From Asterias rubens (lineage: Eukaryota; Echinodermata; Asteroidea; Forcipulatida; Asteriidae), in NCBI RefSeq assembly GCF_902459465.1, contig NC_047068.1:3100001-3164000 (forward strand): DNA of 64,000 bases. The letters run 5' to 3'. The position numbers and the translations under genes were made by a program. This document shows, piece after piece, positions 37,801-46,600 of the stretch. Within the stretch, counting starts at the first letter, position 1, and every line of letters begins with the position of its first letter. Below the pieces are notes generated by a model. The model was given only the letters and a program-made list of their open reading frames with translations. It was not told the DNA's origin and ran no database searches.

Positions 37801-39164
37801 GACAAGGGTGTTTTTTCCTTTCATTATTATCTCGCAACTTCGACTACCAATTCAGCTGAAATCTTCACAAGTTTTTTTCTCTCTTGCATATGTTGAGATA
37901 CACCAAGTGAGAAGACAATTACCAATAGTGTCCACTGTCTTTAAATAAAAAAGGAAATAATCTAATGATTTACCTGTTTAAAGGGAAGGTACACGTTTGG
38001 TAATTACTCAAAACAAATATTAACTTAAAAACTTACTTGGTAACGAGCATTGGAGAGGTGTTGATAGTATAAAACATTGTGGGGAACGACTCCCTCTGAA
38101 GTAAAGTAGTTTTTGAGAAAGAGGTAATTTCTCACTAAAATAATAAAAGACTTCTAGCTAGAAATATTTTATTCTTATCTGAAAGCACACAAATTCGTCC
38201 AACAAGGGTGTTTTTTTCTTTCATCGTTATCTCGCAACTTCGATGACTAATTGAGCCCAAATTTTCATAGGCTTGTTATTTTATGGTTATAATGGGATAC
38301 ACCAAGTGGGAAGACTGGTCTTTCATAGTTACCAAACGTGTACCTTCCCTTTAAACCTGTTTGCACCTAAATTGATATGATAATAACCCCTTGACAACAT
38401 TATTTAACAACACTGTATTACTTCGAAGTGGTATGATTCTCAAAAATGCTTTTACTATTCAAAGCTGCTGTATTTCTAGTTAGTTTTAAGTGCCATTAAC
38501 TCCAGCCCAGGTAGTTTTAATTGCCATTAATTTTAATAGATTTTTGTTATTACCGAAGCGTAAACTTTCCCTTTAAAGGGTTCAAGTATTTTTTCAAAAT
38601 GTCCACAGAATTACATTAAATTCACAGGGTTTGAAGATAATGATAGTAGAAAGCTTTCCCTCAAAATATTACTTGCTGATGTGCTGTAGATTTTGAGGAA
38701 ATGAATAAAACAAGTCACAAAATAATTTTCTTCTCGACTGAGACGAAATTTTGTTTAGCATGTAAAAACATATTAACCAGTTACGATATTATACCATAAC
38801 ATACCATAACTGATAAATGCGTTTTTTACATGCTAAAACTGAGACGGAAATTATTTTCGTATACATTGTTTTACATTTCTAAAATACTACAGCACCTCAT
38901 AAAGTTAAGCATTCTATCATTATCTTCAAACTGTGTTAGTAAATCTGTGGACATTCTGTTCTGTGTTAGAAAAAAAAAAGTACATAGACCCTTTAAAAAG
39001 TTATTGTAAGTACTAAAATAATTCTCTTTATAGCAAGCGGTTGTTTAATCCACAAGACTTCGGTTGCAGTTGGTTTATTGTCCAGTTATCTTCGTGTACT
39101 CCTAGACTCCATGGCAACGAAACCATCAATGGAGAATTGTATTGCGCTGTCGCCTGAGAATTAG
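19622..39164 (+). CDS. C16orf89: C16orf89-like secreted protein (DUF4735), complete, 8 exons
   Basis: The exons are 19622-19820, 26669-26824, 31460-31616, 32317-32425, 33490-33655, 34582-34716, 36474-36539 and 39034-39164. They sum to 1119 nt (372 residues plus TAG), every junction is GT-AG and all phases match. The ATG at 19622 is chosen over an in-frame one at 19571 because it opens directly on a signal peptide (MAICVGLLKWTFVLIPLVVC) and has G at -3 and +4. Family landmarks follow in order: LEGAVGFFAREYGEVNLDAV (exon 1), DNFWSTRRR (exon 3), EPCRITSSCWNLM (exon 4), EAMGFPSGSQDLFMEQ (exon 5), GYEDFFKLPWLRTVLSWQ then DDSGCF (exon 6), SGCLIHKTSVAVGLLSSYL (exon 8). In vertebrates C16orf89 is a secreted, thyroid-enriched protein of unknown function. 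The homology is from my recall of the family, not from a search. Introns 1 to 7 are filled with repeats. Confidence 0.88.
20330..20537 (+). mobile_element. TTAA-MITE, half copy in intron 1
   Basis: Runs from the central hairpin (GAGGTCTCGAAATCAAGCAT) to TTAACAATAGTGTCCACTTT. Weak traces of the other half precede it from about 20250. Confidence 0.85.
21208..21446 (+). mobile_element. TTAA-MITE, left part
   Basis: From TTTAAAGGCACTGGGCCACT to GAAAGCACACAACTTGG. It breaks off after the central GACCTCAGATGAGGTC hairpin. Confidence 0.85.
22228..22614 (+). mobile_element. TTAA-MITE, complete
   Basis: TTAAAGGCAGTGGACACTAT to AGTGTCCAGTGTCTTTAA, all blocks present. Confidence 0.95.
22667..23365. 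repeat. Tandem repeat, about 104-bp units, in intron 1
   Basis: Four nearly identical units start at 22667, 22772, 22875 and 22978 (ACAAGATATCGTACTACTAT...CCGTTTGTGACACAC). Two to three older units follow to about 23365, marked by CCGTTTGTGACA and ATCTTTGAAT. The recent units differ by only a few bases, which points to recent expansion. Confidence 0.92.
23608..23990 (-). mobile_element. TTAA-MITE, complete
   Basis: TTTAAAGACACTGGGCACTA to AGTGTCCACTGCCTTTAA, with the central hairpin partly decayed. Confidence 0.93.
24591..24682. mobile_element. MITE, 'ATTCATAAATACCT' family, truncated copy 2
   Basis: AAATTTGTATCCATAAATAT, then TGGTGGAGAGCGCGTCACAT, matches the left part of 14303-14586. The SINE at 24685 begins where the match ends. 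Confidence 0.65.
24685..25053 (+). mobile_element. tRNA-derived SINE
   Basis: A box TGGCTGAGCGG at 24693-24703 and B box GGTTAGAATCC at 24752-24762 form a tRNA-like head. The body has CTTGTGTCCCTGAGCAAAAC and CCACCCAGGGGTAAATGGGT. The tail has AAGCACTTTGGGACGCCC and AAAAGCGCTATATTAAAA, and the 3' end is an ATT repeat. This is the classic structure of marine-invertebrate SINEs. It lies in intron 1, in sense orientation. Confidence 0.9.
25402..26430 (-). mobile_element. TTAA-MITE, split by a foldback insertion
   Basis: The outer parts 25402-25449 and 26095-26430 together make one complete family member (TTTAAAGACACTGGACACTA to GTGTCCACTACCTTTAA). It is interrupted by the element at 25450-26094, with GTCTTCTC repeated at the break. 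Confidence 0.93.
25450..26094. mobile_element. Small foldback element with 8-bp target duplication
   Basis: Both ends carry the same tandem array in opposite directions: CAGACAACTCGTCCGTCGG, then TCGGACAACTCGACGGT units of 16-17 bp. Only the outermost bases differ (GAAGAC / GAATGT read inward). GTCTTCTC occurs at 25442-25449 and at 26095-26102, and intact TTAA-MITEs have it once at that point, so it is a target-site duplication. The 645-bp element has no credible ORF. Inverted ends made of short tandem repeats are the hallmark of foldback (FB/TU-type) elements. Confidence 0.88.
26669..26824 (+). CDS. C16orf89: C16orf89-like exon 2
   Basis: Acceptor TTTTGTTGTAG and donor G|GTTAGT. Phases 1 and 1. 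Encodes a helical segment (ALTELDFEHNSKLKAFRVDI) ending in KRQYPKDYR, like the corresponding vertebrate segment. Confidence 0.85.
26900..28170. other. Intron 2, low-complexity and tRNA-like fragment
   Basis: 27235-27360 is purine-rich low complexity. Near 27476-27492 the minus strand has a GGGTTCGAGTC B box, probably a SINE remnant. No gene seen. Confidence 0.4.
28171..28883 (+). mobile_element. Two fused TTAA-MITE copies
   Basis: It begins with a GGAAGGTACACGTTTGG-type end, continues as a main-type copy to GTGTCCACAGCCTTTA (28555), then resumes as a GGAAGG-type interior (GACTTCTAGCTAGAACTC hairpin) ending CAAACGTGTACAGTGCC. It is best read as one member inserted in or recombined with the other. 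Confidence 0.8.
29546..29932 (+). mobile_element. TTAA-MITE, complete
   Basis: ATTAAAGGCACTGGACGTTA to GGTGTCCAGTGTCTTTAA, with the GACTTCAGACCTGAAGCC hairpin. Confidence 0.92.
30173..30572. mobile_element. 400-bp element with TATAGGTTTTCTCGG inverted ends
   Basis: TATAGGTTTTCTCGGCGAAT opens and TGACCGAGAAAACCTATA closes it. The interior repeats CATTCGATT/CATTCAATTT-like words (30267, 30310, 30333, 30358). A diverged fragment of the left end is at 44142-44185. No ORF. Confidence 0.75.
30747..31304. mobile_element. 'CCAATTTCATAGAGCTGCTTA' MITE, split by a TTAA-MITE
   Basis: The left end (GTCCAATTTCATAGAGCTGC, 30749-) and the inverted right end (GCAGCTCTATTAAATTGGGC, to 31303) belong to one palindromic element. 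A complete TTAA-MITE interrupts it at a TTAA. An uninterrupted relative is at 42165-42395. Confidence 0.85.
30768..31135 (+). mobile_element. TTAA-MITE nested in another MITE
   Basis: TTAAAGGCAGTGGACGCTAT to TCCACTGGCTTTAA. The host reads GAGCTGC-TTAA on the left and TTAA-ACAGAACA on the right, so TTAA was duplicated on insertion. One arm of the central hairpin is deleted (TTTCGTCTCGAAATC). Confidence 0.93.
31460..31616 (+). CDS. C16orf89: C16orf89-like exon 3
   Basis: Acceptor TTTTTTTTAAGATTTAG and donor AA|GTTAGT. Enters in phase 1 and leaves in phase 2. Encodes SDNFWSTRRR and LTDKCISELLGT, which correspond to the Phe-Trp and Cys-x-x-x-Leu-Leu-Gly motifs of the family. Confidence 0.86.
31951..32033. 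mobile_element. 83-bp palindromic MITE with 8-bp target duplication
   Basis: TAGACTTGTGGACAGTCGTT at the left and AACGACTTGTCCACAAGTCT at the right. The flanks carry TTACGACC at 31943-31950 and at 32034-32041. An 8-bp duplication fits a hAT-type transposase. A half-matching piece occurs at 56408-56437. Confidence 0.85.
32317..32425 (+). CDS. C16orf89: C16orf89-like exon 4
   Basis: Acceptor CTTATCATATAG and donor CAG|GTAGGC. Enters in phase 2 and leaves in phase 0. Cys-rich segment EPCRITSSCWNLM, then GYRSYSLTHQILYFKVAAQ, matching the family's C-L-S-H-Q-L stretch. Confidence 0.87.
32489..32872 (+). mobile_element. TTAA-MITE, complete
   Basis: TTAAAGGCAGTGGACACTAT to GATAGACAAGTGTCTTTAA, with the hairpin present. 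Confidence 0.92.
33356..33450. mobile_element. 95-bp palindromic MITE
   Basis: TAGTCTTGGCCCAAGACGTC / GACGTCTTGGACCCAGACTA arms with AGTGATCGA and TCGATCACT inside. The flanks share TTCTTAA, so an 8-bp target duplication with one change is possible. Confidence 0.75.
33490..33655 (+). CDS. C16orf89: C16orf89-like exon 5
   Basis: Acceptor CTCTCTTGAAG and donor CAAG|GTGAGG. Enters in phase 0 and leaves in phase 1. Contains SLMDGFCSDVLREAEATEAM and GFPSGSQDLFMEQ, matching the conserved cysteine helix and the Asp-Leu-Phe-Met-Glu motif. Confidence 0.88.
33708..33780. mobile_element. 'CCAATTTCATAGAGCTGCTTA' MITE fragment
   Basis: GTCCCAATTCGTAGAGCTGC followed by TTAAGCAGGAAA and TTCTGCTAAGCAAC. 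End fragment only. Confidence 0.6.
33960..34449 (+). pseudogene. Non-LTR retrotransposon 3' end in intron 5
   Basis: Reads AARIVFQVPR, then LHWLPIDKRIKFKTLLYIFK, then ALNDLLPVYLKDCIA, and later GDGSFSVFGPTLWNTLPLTL, down to the stop at 34340-34342. These are the standard motifs between the reverse transcriptase and the ORF2 end of CR1/L2-like LINEs. It ends in an ATT microsatellite (34428-34449), as such elements often do. Truncated and dead, in sense orientation. Confidence 0.85.
34582..34716 (+). CDS. C16orf89: C16orf89-like exon 6 (most conserved segment)
   Basis: Acceptor CATTCCCAACGTAG and donor AAAG|GTAAGT. Phases 1 and 1. GYEDFFKLPWLRTVLSWQ followed by GCFTGEE is the best family signature in the gene. 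Confidence 0.9.
35006..35380 (+). mobile_element. TTAA-MITE, complete
   Basis: TTAAAGGCAGTGGACACTAT to ACCAATAGTGTCTTTAA, with a short deletion in the right terminal repeat. Confidence 0.92.
35528..35820 (-). mobile_element. SINE-like interspersed repeat, copy 1
   Basis: Shares ATACAAACTTTCAGAAAGAT, CACCTTATAAGGGTTT and TTTTCGATAAGTGCACTGGG with 53932-54230, and CAGGAACACCGGG...TTCTCTTTTCGATAAGTGCA with 49375-49490. Orientation is inferred from the copy at 49375, which continues into a tRNA-like head. Confidence 0.65.
35831..36210 (-). mobile_element. TTAA-MITE, complete
   Basis: TTTAAAGACACTATTGGTAA to AGTGTCCACTGACTTTAA. Confidence 0.93.
36474..36539 (+). CDS. C16orf89: C16orf89-like exon 7
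   Basis: Acceptor TTCTTTGTATAG and donor AAAG|GTAGGT. Phases 1 and 1. Short, charged segment (YKETYDFLRERRREKEIK) that corresponds to the basic helix before the final Cys motif in vertebrates. Confidence 0.82.
36936..37066. mobile_element. MITE, 'CATAGACC' family, copy 2
   Basis: CATAGACCCCTTGCTATTGA and the inverted GATCCGTCTATAGG end, with CCGCCATCTTTGATG and ATGGCGGCCATGACGTCA inside. Confidence 0.65.
37567..37944 (+). mobile_element. TTAA-MITE, complete
   Basis: TTAAAGGCAGTGGACACTAT to GTGTCCACTGTCTTTAA. Confidence 0.93.
37977..38354 (+). mobile_element. TTAA-MITE, GGAAGGTACACG subfamily, complete
   Basis: TTTAAAGGGAAGGTACACGT to ACGTGTACCTTCCCTTTAAA, with GACTTCTAGCTAGAA core. It lies only 32 bp after a main-type copy. 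Confidence 0.93.
39034..39164 (+). CDS. C16orf89: C16orf89-like exon 8 (C-terminus)
   Basis: Acceptor TTCTCTTTATAG, 42 codons and TAG. SGCLIHKTSVAVGLLSSYL matches the family's closing Gly-Cys-x-x-His-x-Thr motif. The vertebrate proline-rich tail is replaced by a short MATKPSMENC-type end. Confidence 0.88.
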
Positions 39165-39296
39165 TGAGGGGTGTAGTACCGAACGAGTTTTAAAGATTAT
39201 TATTCGCAAAGAAATTGTATAAAAAAGAAGAAGATTAAGGTTAGGCCTACTTCTCTTATATTTGTACTTTTATGATTTCACCTTTTCTCACAAGCT

Positions 39297-39355
39297 GTTA
39301 AAGACACTGGACACCTTTGCTAATAATTGTCCAAGACCAGTCTTCCCACTTAAAA
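39297..39355 (-). mobile_element. TTAA-MITE, terminal fragment
   Basis: GTTAAAGACACTGGACACCT, then CCAAGACCAGTCTTCCCACT. Stops after 60 bp. Confidence 0.65.
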
Positions 39356-39449
39356 AGCCGTTTTCTGCAATTTGGGACATTACATGTTTTTGTTGTCCCT
39401 TTTCTTTTAGAATTCCCTTTAAAATGGAGGAATCTTATCCCTGCCTCAC

Positions 39450-39472
39450 AAAAAAAAAAAAAAAAAAAAAAA
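39450..39472 (+). repeat. Poly-A tract
   Basis: Uninterrupted A run of about 23, after the last exon of the C16orf89-like gene. Confidence 0.9.
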
Positions 39473-39779
39473 CTTGCCCTTATCTCAGAGTGTTTATTTT
39501 GAGGCCAATAATTCACACACAGGTCAAGGAATCCTTCATTACCATGGTTACTAAACAAGCAGAGACCCACGATATTGATCTTGGGATCATCTGGCCGCCG
39601 TTGCAGTAGCCCCGAGTTCACAGAAACAGACAACTTATTGCTATCAGGCATGGTGCATGCTGCTGGGAAGCCTATCGATGGTCAAGCCATGATGAATCAA
39701 TAATGATAATAAAAACAGATCACTTATACAGCGCTCTAACTAACCAGAAAAAAGCAGGTAAGGTTTGTGGTAGCAACAT

Positions 39780-40050
39780 GTTTAAAGACACAAGACACTA
39801 TTGGTATTATCAAAGACTAGCCTTCTCACTTGGTGTGTATCTCAACATATTATGCATAAAATAACAAACCTGTGAACATTTGAACTCATATTGATCGTCG
39901 AAGTTGCGCGATATAACGAAAGAAAGAACATCCTTGTAGCATGAAGTTGTGTGCTTTTAAATGCTCGTTGAAAAATACTTCTTTCTCGAAAACTACTCCA
40001 CTTTAGAGGGAGCCGTTTATCACAATGTTTGATACTATCAACCTCTTGTT
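39780..40050 (-). mobile_element. TTAA-MITE, partial with central deletion
   Basis: TTTAAAGACACAAGACACTA to ATACTATCAACCTCTTG. The hairpin and the right end are missing. Confidence 0.85.
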
Positions 40051-40408
40051 TACAACGGACGTGTAACCTTCAAAACGCGTCGCCACAAAAATCTATATTT
40101 TTTGTATACGTGCCTTGGGTAGACTTCCTCCCTTCAACCTTTGTTTGGTGAAAGGTTGCTTAGTAACTGTCTGTGTGTTCATACTACAATAGCTTTGCAT
40201 GTTTCCCAGAACACCAATTAATCGGAAACTTCCACTTTGCTATAACTCAAATTGGTAATTGAGCATACTATAGGTCTGACAATTGGGAAAACAACATGAC
40301 TACTACCAAGTGAATAGATCTTATGTCCAAGGCTCTTTATGCAAGCACCGGCCCGCTCTGAATTCACGAATTGCATAGATACTATATACTGCACGGTACA
40401 TATAACAG

Positions 40409-40411
<3 letters not shown>

Positions 40412-40441
<30 letters not shown>
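40412..40441. repeat. Poly-T tract
   Basis: About 30 T in a row, possibly the A-tail of a minus-strand retro-insert. Confidence 0.9.
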
Positions 40442-40453
<12 letters not shown>

Positions 40454-40725
40454 GATATCCAACAGCGGAAAGCCGCCACTTACAGGAATCGTTAAAAACT
40501 ATGTAAAAATATAAATTTAAATATGAATATAAATACAACAATATATAACATTAAAAATTAAACATTGATAAAAACATTATAAGTAGACAAAAATAGTACA
40601 CCGAAACCCACATCAAACAGACCAGGGAATACCAACAAGTATACAAACACACATCGGACATTAAAACAAACACATGAAGTAAGAATACACAAACAGAACA
40701 ACACACGAAACCCCAATAAGTACAA

Positions 40726-40902
40726 CAAACAAACAAACAAACAAACAAACAAACAAACAAACAAACAAACAAACAAACAAGCAAACAAACAAACAAACAA
40801 ACAAACAAACAAACAAACAAACAAACAAACAAACAAACAAACAAACAAACAAACAAACAAACAAACAAACAAACAAACAAACAAACAAACAAACAAACAA
40901 AA
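40726..40902. repeat. (CAAA)n microsatellite
   Basis: About 44 units with one AAGC interruption at 40780, followed by A/C-rich decay to 40980. It is the same motif as the (TTTG)n tract at 16896, in opposite orientation. Confidence 0.97.
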
Positions 40903-41284
40903 ATAGAAACAACACAAACACCAACAACAACTTAAACACAAACACACCAACAAACACCCCAACGAACAAACAAACACAATAAAAACACTCAGATTTACAA
41001 AGCAATTTGATGAAGTTACAACTGACCAGCAGCTGCACATGAGATGTTCACAGTTAAATATTAAATTAAAAATATTATTTAGCAAATTTAATTAGCTGTC
41101 TGCGAAAACAGTTTAATGTTTTAGCCCCAAACACATCGCATGATTCATGAAGCTGGTTGTATGAAGACGAAACTCTGGAAACAAACCCTACCGTGGGGTC
41201 GAAAGATGGTTTTTCGAGGTATCAACGCTGATCCGGCCACTTGTGTTTGTAGCCTTGACATTTCAGTTCATTAAACACACTAGC

Positions 41285-41540
41285 GGGATGCACCCTTGTC
41301 ACACGAGTTTGTGTGCCTTCAGATGCTTGATTTCGAGACACCATAATCTAATTCTGAGGTCTCGAAATCAAATTCGTGGAAACTTACTTCTTTCTCGAAA
41401 ACTACGTTACTTACTTCAGAGGGAACCGTTTCTCACAATGTTTTATACTATCAAACCTCTTCCCCATCACTCGTTACCAAGTAAGGTTTTATGCTAATGA
41501 TTATTTTGAGTAACTACCAATAGTGTCCAGTGGCTTTAAT
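41285..41540 (-). mobile_element. TTAA-MITE, half copy
   Basis: From CACCCTTGTCACACGAGTTT through the central hairpin to AGTGTCCAGTGGCTTTAA. Confidence 0.88.
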
Positions 41541-42164
41541 GAAGAAACTTCTATTTTGACTGCAACGGAGTTTTTGTTGAGATGACTAATTATTATTTTT
41601 TAGACCTCCTAATTTAAAAAAGATTGTATTCGGATGCTCCGTTTATTGGTTTTTGACAAAAGATTGAAAGCGCTCGTAAAATATAATTAGAAAAAACAAA
41701 CAATTTAAAATGAAAACAAAGCTTGGTTCTCAAAGCTTTGTTTGTGTGTGTAATTAAGTCAAACTGATGTAATTAGTTCAGTTCGCATGAGTTTGTTTTT
41801 GTGTTTACACAATTAGATGGTTTGGTTGAAATCACTTCATTACTGAAACCCACCAGGTTAAACGTGTCCATAAACTTTTGTGTCCATTTTATCCGTGCAC
41901 AAAAATATTCGCCATAAAAATTACCGTAGCCGTTAAACGAGAGGCATTTATTGTTCCCATGAGAACGTGTACTTTTATACAAATATTACCGAAAGGGTAA
42001 AAAATTGTGCATACACATTAAGCCATGGCTATCTTTTAAAATTTGAACTACAATTCCAGAAATTTACTGCAAGAATCTTGAGAAATTGGATTTCAGCAAA
42101 CTCGGGCGGTGCAGGGACTAAAGGGTTAAACGTGTCCATAAACTTTTGTTTGGGCACTGGTCTG

Positions 42165-42395
42165 AGCCCAATTTCATAGAGCTGCTTAGCACAAACATTT
42201 GCTTAGCATGAAATTTCTTCCTTGACAAGAACAGGATTACCAACCAAATTTCCACGTGATTTTCAGGATGAGCAAACAACAGCTGAATACCAGTAACAAG
42301 GAATACTCAACAAATTTAAATTTGGTTGGTAATCAAGGAAAGAATTTCATGCTTAGCTAATTATTGCGTGCTTAGCAGCTCTATGAAATTGGGCC
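42165..42395. mobile_element. 'CCAATTTCATAGAGCTGCTTA' MITE, complete
   Basis: AGCCCAATTTCATAGAGCTG and CAGCTCTATGAAATTGGGCC inverted ends. Inner arms TTGCTTAGCATGAAATTTCT / GAATTTCATGCTTAGC also pair. It is followed by a repeat tail ending in an ATT tract at about 42500-42517. Fragments of the family occur at 42990-43080, 43370-43445 and 50800-50935. Confidence 0.88.
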
Positions 42396-43162
42396 CTGGT
42401 GGCCATTCTTTTTGTATGTGTCTTTTTTTTCCACTCTGTGCTAATATGAGTTATGCGCCTTTGATCATGTTGCATGTAAGGGGTGCAATATAAATTTTAA
42501 TTATTATTATTATTATAAAAACTAAGTATTTTTGACATATAAAGGTCAACTTATTTGAGGTAATAAGTAAAACTGGGGAAACAGTTCTCATTCAAAAAAA
42601 AAATCATTTGCTCGTTTTTTTTTTGCACATTTGTCTTGCAAATAATGAGTATTCGAAATTTACTGAAAAAAAAGAATTCGACTTCATTTCAATGAGAGCA
42701 AGTTAAATTGCTTGAGTAATTTTGTATTATTTCTTCAAGTAACAAACATGTGGCAAAGATTACAGTTAATAGTAATAATAATAATACTACTAATAATAAT
42801 GTATTCATTTATTATGCGCAAGTTTAATATAATATGTTCAGATGCGCATTACAATAGTGAAACATGCAAATTTTTAATATTGATGAAGACAATCCTTAGA
42901 TTTTACTCGAAACGTCGAGTTTTTGTTACCAACCTCATCGCCCTCAGTACTCCACTCACAAGCTGTATTGTTTAGTGTATATTTAGGAAAACACAGGCTT
43001 GTTCTGGTAAGCATGTTTTTGCTGTGCTTAGCAACTTTTTCTGCGTAAGCAGCTTTATAGTATGATGGGTCCTGGTAGTTGTCACGAGTTTTGGCTGCAT
43101 GGCCTATGTTTAGACTCAATAAAACAACACGATCTGAAACATTTCTACACTTTATCTTGTTT

Positions 43163-43290
43163 TAAACCGCTGGGCACATTTGGTAATTGTAAAAGACCAG
43201 TATTTCCACTTGAAGTATTCCATTATGATGCATGAATCACAAACCTGTGAAAATTTGAGCTCAATTGGTCATCGAGGTTGCAAGAGAATA
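43163..43290 (-). mobile_element. TTAA-MITE, end fragment
   Basis: GGGCACATTTGGTAATTGTA, then TGAAAATTTGAGCTCAATTG. It runs into an (AAT)n tract at 43290-43312. Confidence 0.75.
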
Positions 43291-43600
43291 ATAATAATAA
43301 TAATAATAATACAAAAAAAAAAAAACCCAGATCACAAAGCTGCCTATATAAGAATCTGTTTATCATAATTATAACTTATATTTCAAAATACCATAGCACA
43401 TGTACACTTTCTGACTGGTACTCCTGCATACTTTTGCTTAGCAGCAAATTATAACCACTATTGTCTATAAGCTCAAGCGAACCACTAATTGCCACAGTGA
43501 TGTCATCAGTAGGCTATCACGTTATTATAGTGGTAAGTCACTCATGGATCGTTCAAGTTGGGAAACGTACAGGACGACGCAGTTCAGATGTTTCGCAAAA

Positions 43601-43649
43601 ATGGACGGGGCAGCATTCGCCTTGCTGATTGTGACCGTACTGATCAAAG
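43601..43649 (+). CDS. Discoidin gene exon 1 (signal peptide)
   Basis: 16 codons plus one base, ending AAAG|GTATGA. Short hydrophobic leader. First-exon status is inferred from the phase match to exon 2. Confidence 0.55.
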
Positions 43650-46600
43650 GTATGATTTTTTTTGTTCAATCTTTACTGCCATAATTATATATGCCTTAAC
43701 TATATAGGCACACGACACCTTTGGTAGTTGTCAAAGACCAGTATTCTCACTTGGTGTATCTCAACAAATGCATATCATGACCAATCTGTGAAAATCTTGA
43801 CTAAATTTGTCATCGAAGTTGTAAAAGTGTAATGAAAGAGAAAAGACCATTGTTGCACAAGATTGTGTTTGCTTTCAGATGCCTGAAAAAGGTTTCAGGC
43901 GTAAAATATTTTAATAATGATTGATAAATTACCTCTCTTTCAAAACCAACGTTACTTCAGAGGGAGTCATATCTCAGAATATTTGTATATCAACAGCTCT
44001 CCATTGCCCGTTACCAAGTAAGTATTTATGCTAACGTGTTTTTATTTCTTAGCAATTACCAAAAGTGTCTAGTGTCTTTATTTAACCCTACACTCAATTG
44101 AGTGGTATCAGAATTGAGGAAAAAAGGAATTTATTTTATGTTTGGTTTTCCCGGTAAATGTCGGCAAATGAGCGGCCAATTTAAACGTGTTTTTCTTTTG
44201 CACAAAAATGAAACCTCTGAAAACAGTCGCTCATTTTCACTTTATTAAGAAAATCAACGTTCTTTTGTATCGATTGAAGAGAATGGTTGCATGAACGTGA
44301 CATTGGCTTAAAGGCAGTGGAAGTATTGGTAAATACTCAAAATAAATATTAGAATAAAACCTTTCTTGGTGACGAGTAATGGGGAGAAGTTGATGGAATA
44401 CAAAATTGTGAGAAACGGCTCCCTCTCAAGTAACGTAGTTTTCGAGAAATAATTAATTTTCCACGAATTTGATTTCGAGATCTCAGAATTAGATTTTGAG
44501 GTCTCGAAATCAAGCATCTGAAAGCACACAACTTCGTGCGACAAGGGTGTATTTTCTTTCATTATTATCTCGCAATTCGACGACCAATTGAGCTCAAATT
44601 TTCATAGGTTTGATATGTCATGCACATGTTGAGATATACCAAGTATTAGAGAAGACTGATCTTTGACAACTACCAATAGTGTCCAGTGTCTTTAAAGGGG
44701 GTTTATTTTTTCTTGGTGGATTAAAGGCTCTGAAAATGGGAAGAAAAGATAACATTCTGAGTAAAATAAAAGAGAGACAATGTTTACTGTCAGTGGGAAG
44801 TGTACAGGGAATGGTTTTATTTAAGGTTAGGAAAGGGAGGTCCAAACATTTTGGCCGGGATTGTAGGCTTACTATAGCAATCTGTCGAGGCCAGAAGGAT
44901 GATATTTGCATATGTTACGGCTGTAAAGAGTAAGACGCTGTTTCAACTCGATTATCGAATACATTCCGATGTGATGGTATGCAAGGGACAACAGAGTGTG
45001 TGTCAAACTACTATGGGTAGAATGTGCAAGAGAGCATGTCATTCCAGAGCGCTACTTTGGTTGGTTTAAAGAACACATTGGAATGCATTTGAGAAAGAAG
45101 AACTGAATAGAAATGGTTAACATCAGAAGGCGAAGCTTGCCTTACCATCAGAGTGTTTGCTGATTGAGATTTATCGATGGTAAGTGATGAGCAACAACCT
45201 ATTTATTGATTGCTGTTTATTTTTAACCTATAGCCAAATGAACCAGCTCCATTTTGGTCAAGGAGACTTCAGACGAGGCGTATGCCTCACCTATATTGGC
45301 GTAAGCAAATGTCAAATAGGACAAGTCGGGGGGAATTTGAAAATGATGTTTATATAGGCCACTCGATGAACGGTCGATTTCGAGCGCCTAGAACTTTGCT
45401 TGCCCTCGTTTTCGTGTAACTCTCCTTTATATTTGCGTAAGAAATTGTGTAATTTATTGTCAACAATTCTGAAGAAAACTGATGTATAGGCCCCTCAGTA
45501 AGCCATCTTGAGGTATGGCGGACACTATACTCTGTTAAGTTTGGGTAAATCTGTCTGAGTGTATATTATGCCACAACCAAACGATGCACTCATTACTGTC
45601 TCCACCGTACCTCGAAAATGCTATTGAAATGATCGCCATCAAACGCCTAGAACTATCATTTAATGCTTGTTGCTTGCACTCGTTTTTCGGTATTTCTCCT
45701 TTAATTATTGGCGTAAGAAATTGTGTAAATTGTGAGGGACAGTTCAAGAGACAAATTATGTACAACATAGGCCATTCAATGAAATGGTCACCAATGCTTG
45801 TTGCTGTTAGTAGAAGGAGCCGTCTGATGGGGACACACAAAGGAAAATAGTATTGGAAGTCGATATAAAGACAAAGGAATGAATGGAATAATTAATGAGG
45901 ACACACAAAGGAAGGGATTAAAGTTTTGGGGACACACAAAGGAGGGGATTAAGATTTTGGGGACACACAATGGAGGCCGGAAGGAGAAGGGATTAAAATG
46001 TTGGGGACTCACAAAGGAAAGGGATTAAAATTTTGGGGACACACAAAGGAGGGGGATTAACATTTTGGGGACACACAAAGGAGGGGGATTAAAATGTCGG
46101 GGAAACACACAAAGGAAGACGGAAGGAGAAGGGATTAAAATTTTGGGGACACACAAAGGAAGACGGAAGGAGAGGGATTAAAATTTTGGGGACACACAAA
46201 GGAAGATGAAAGGTTGAATGAAATTTTTAATGAGGACACACAAAGGAAGACGGACGGAGAAGGGATTAAAATTTTGGGGACATACAAAGGAAGACGGAAG
46301 GTTGAATGAAATAATTACAGTAGGAAGATGGAGTTTCATCCTACCTAAATTAAACGTAAACAGTTTTACAGGATTAAAATGATCCCCCATCATAGGTATA
46401 ACTAACAGTTTAGTCAACTATAGTGACCTAATATTTTCTACCCTCACCTGAAAAGAGAATATTCCATCAGTTAATTTTTCAGCAGGACTCCAACGTGTCT
46501 TAAAACATTAATGCAGTTAAAGAAATCTTAGTAAATTCACTAAGTTCAACTGAAGTTATTAAATATAATAATATTTGATTTTTTGTTATGTTACTTACAC

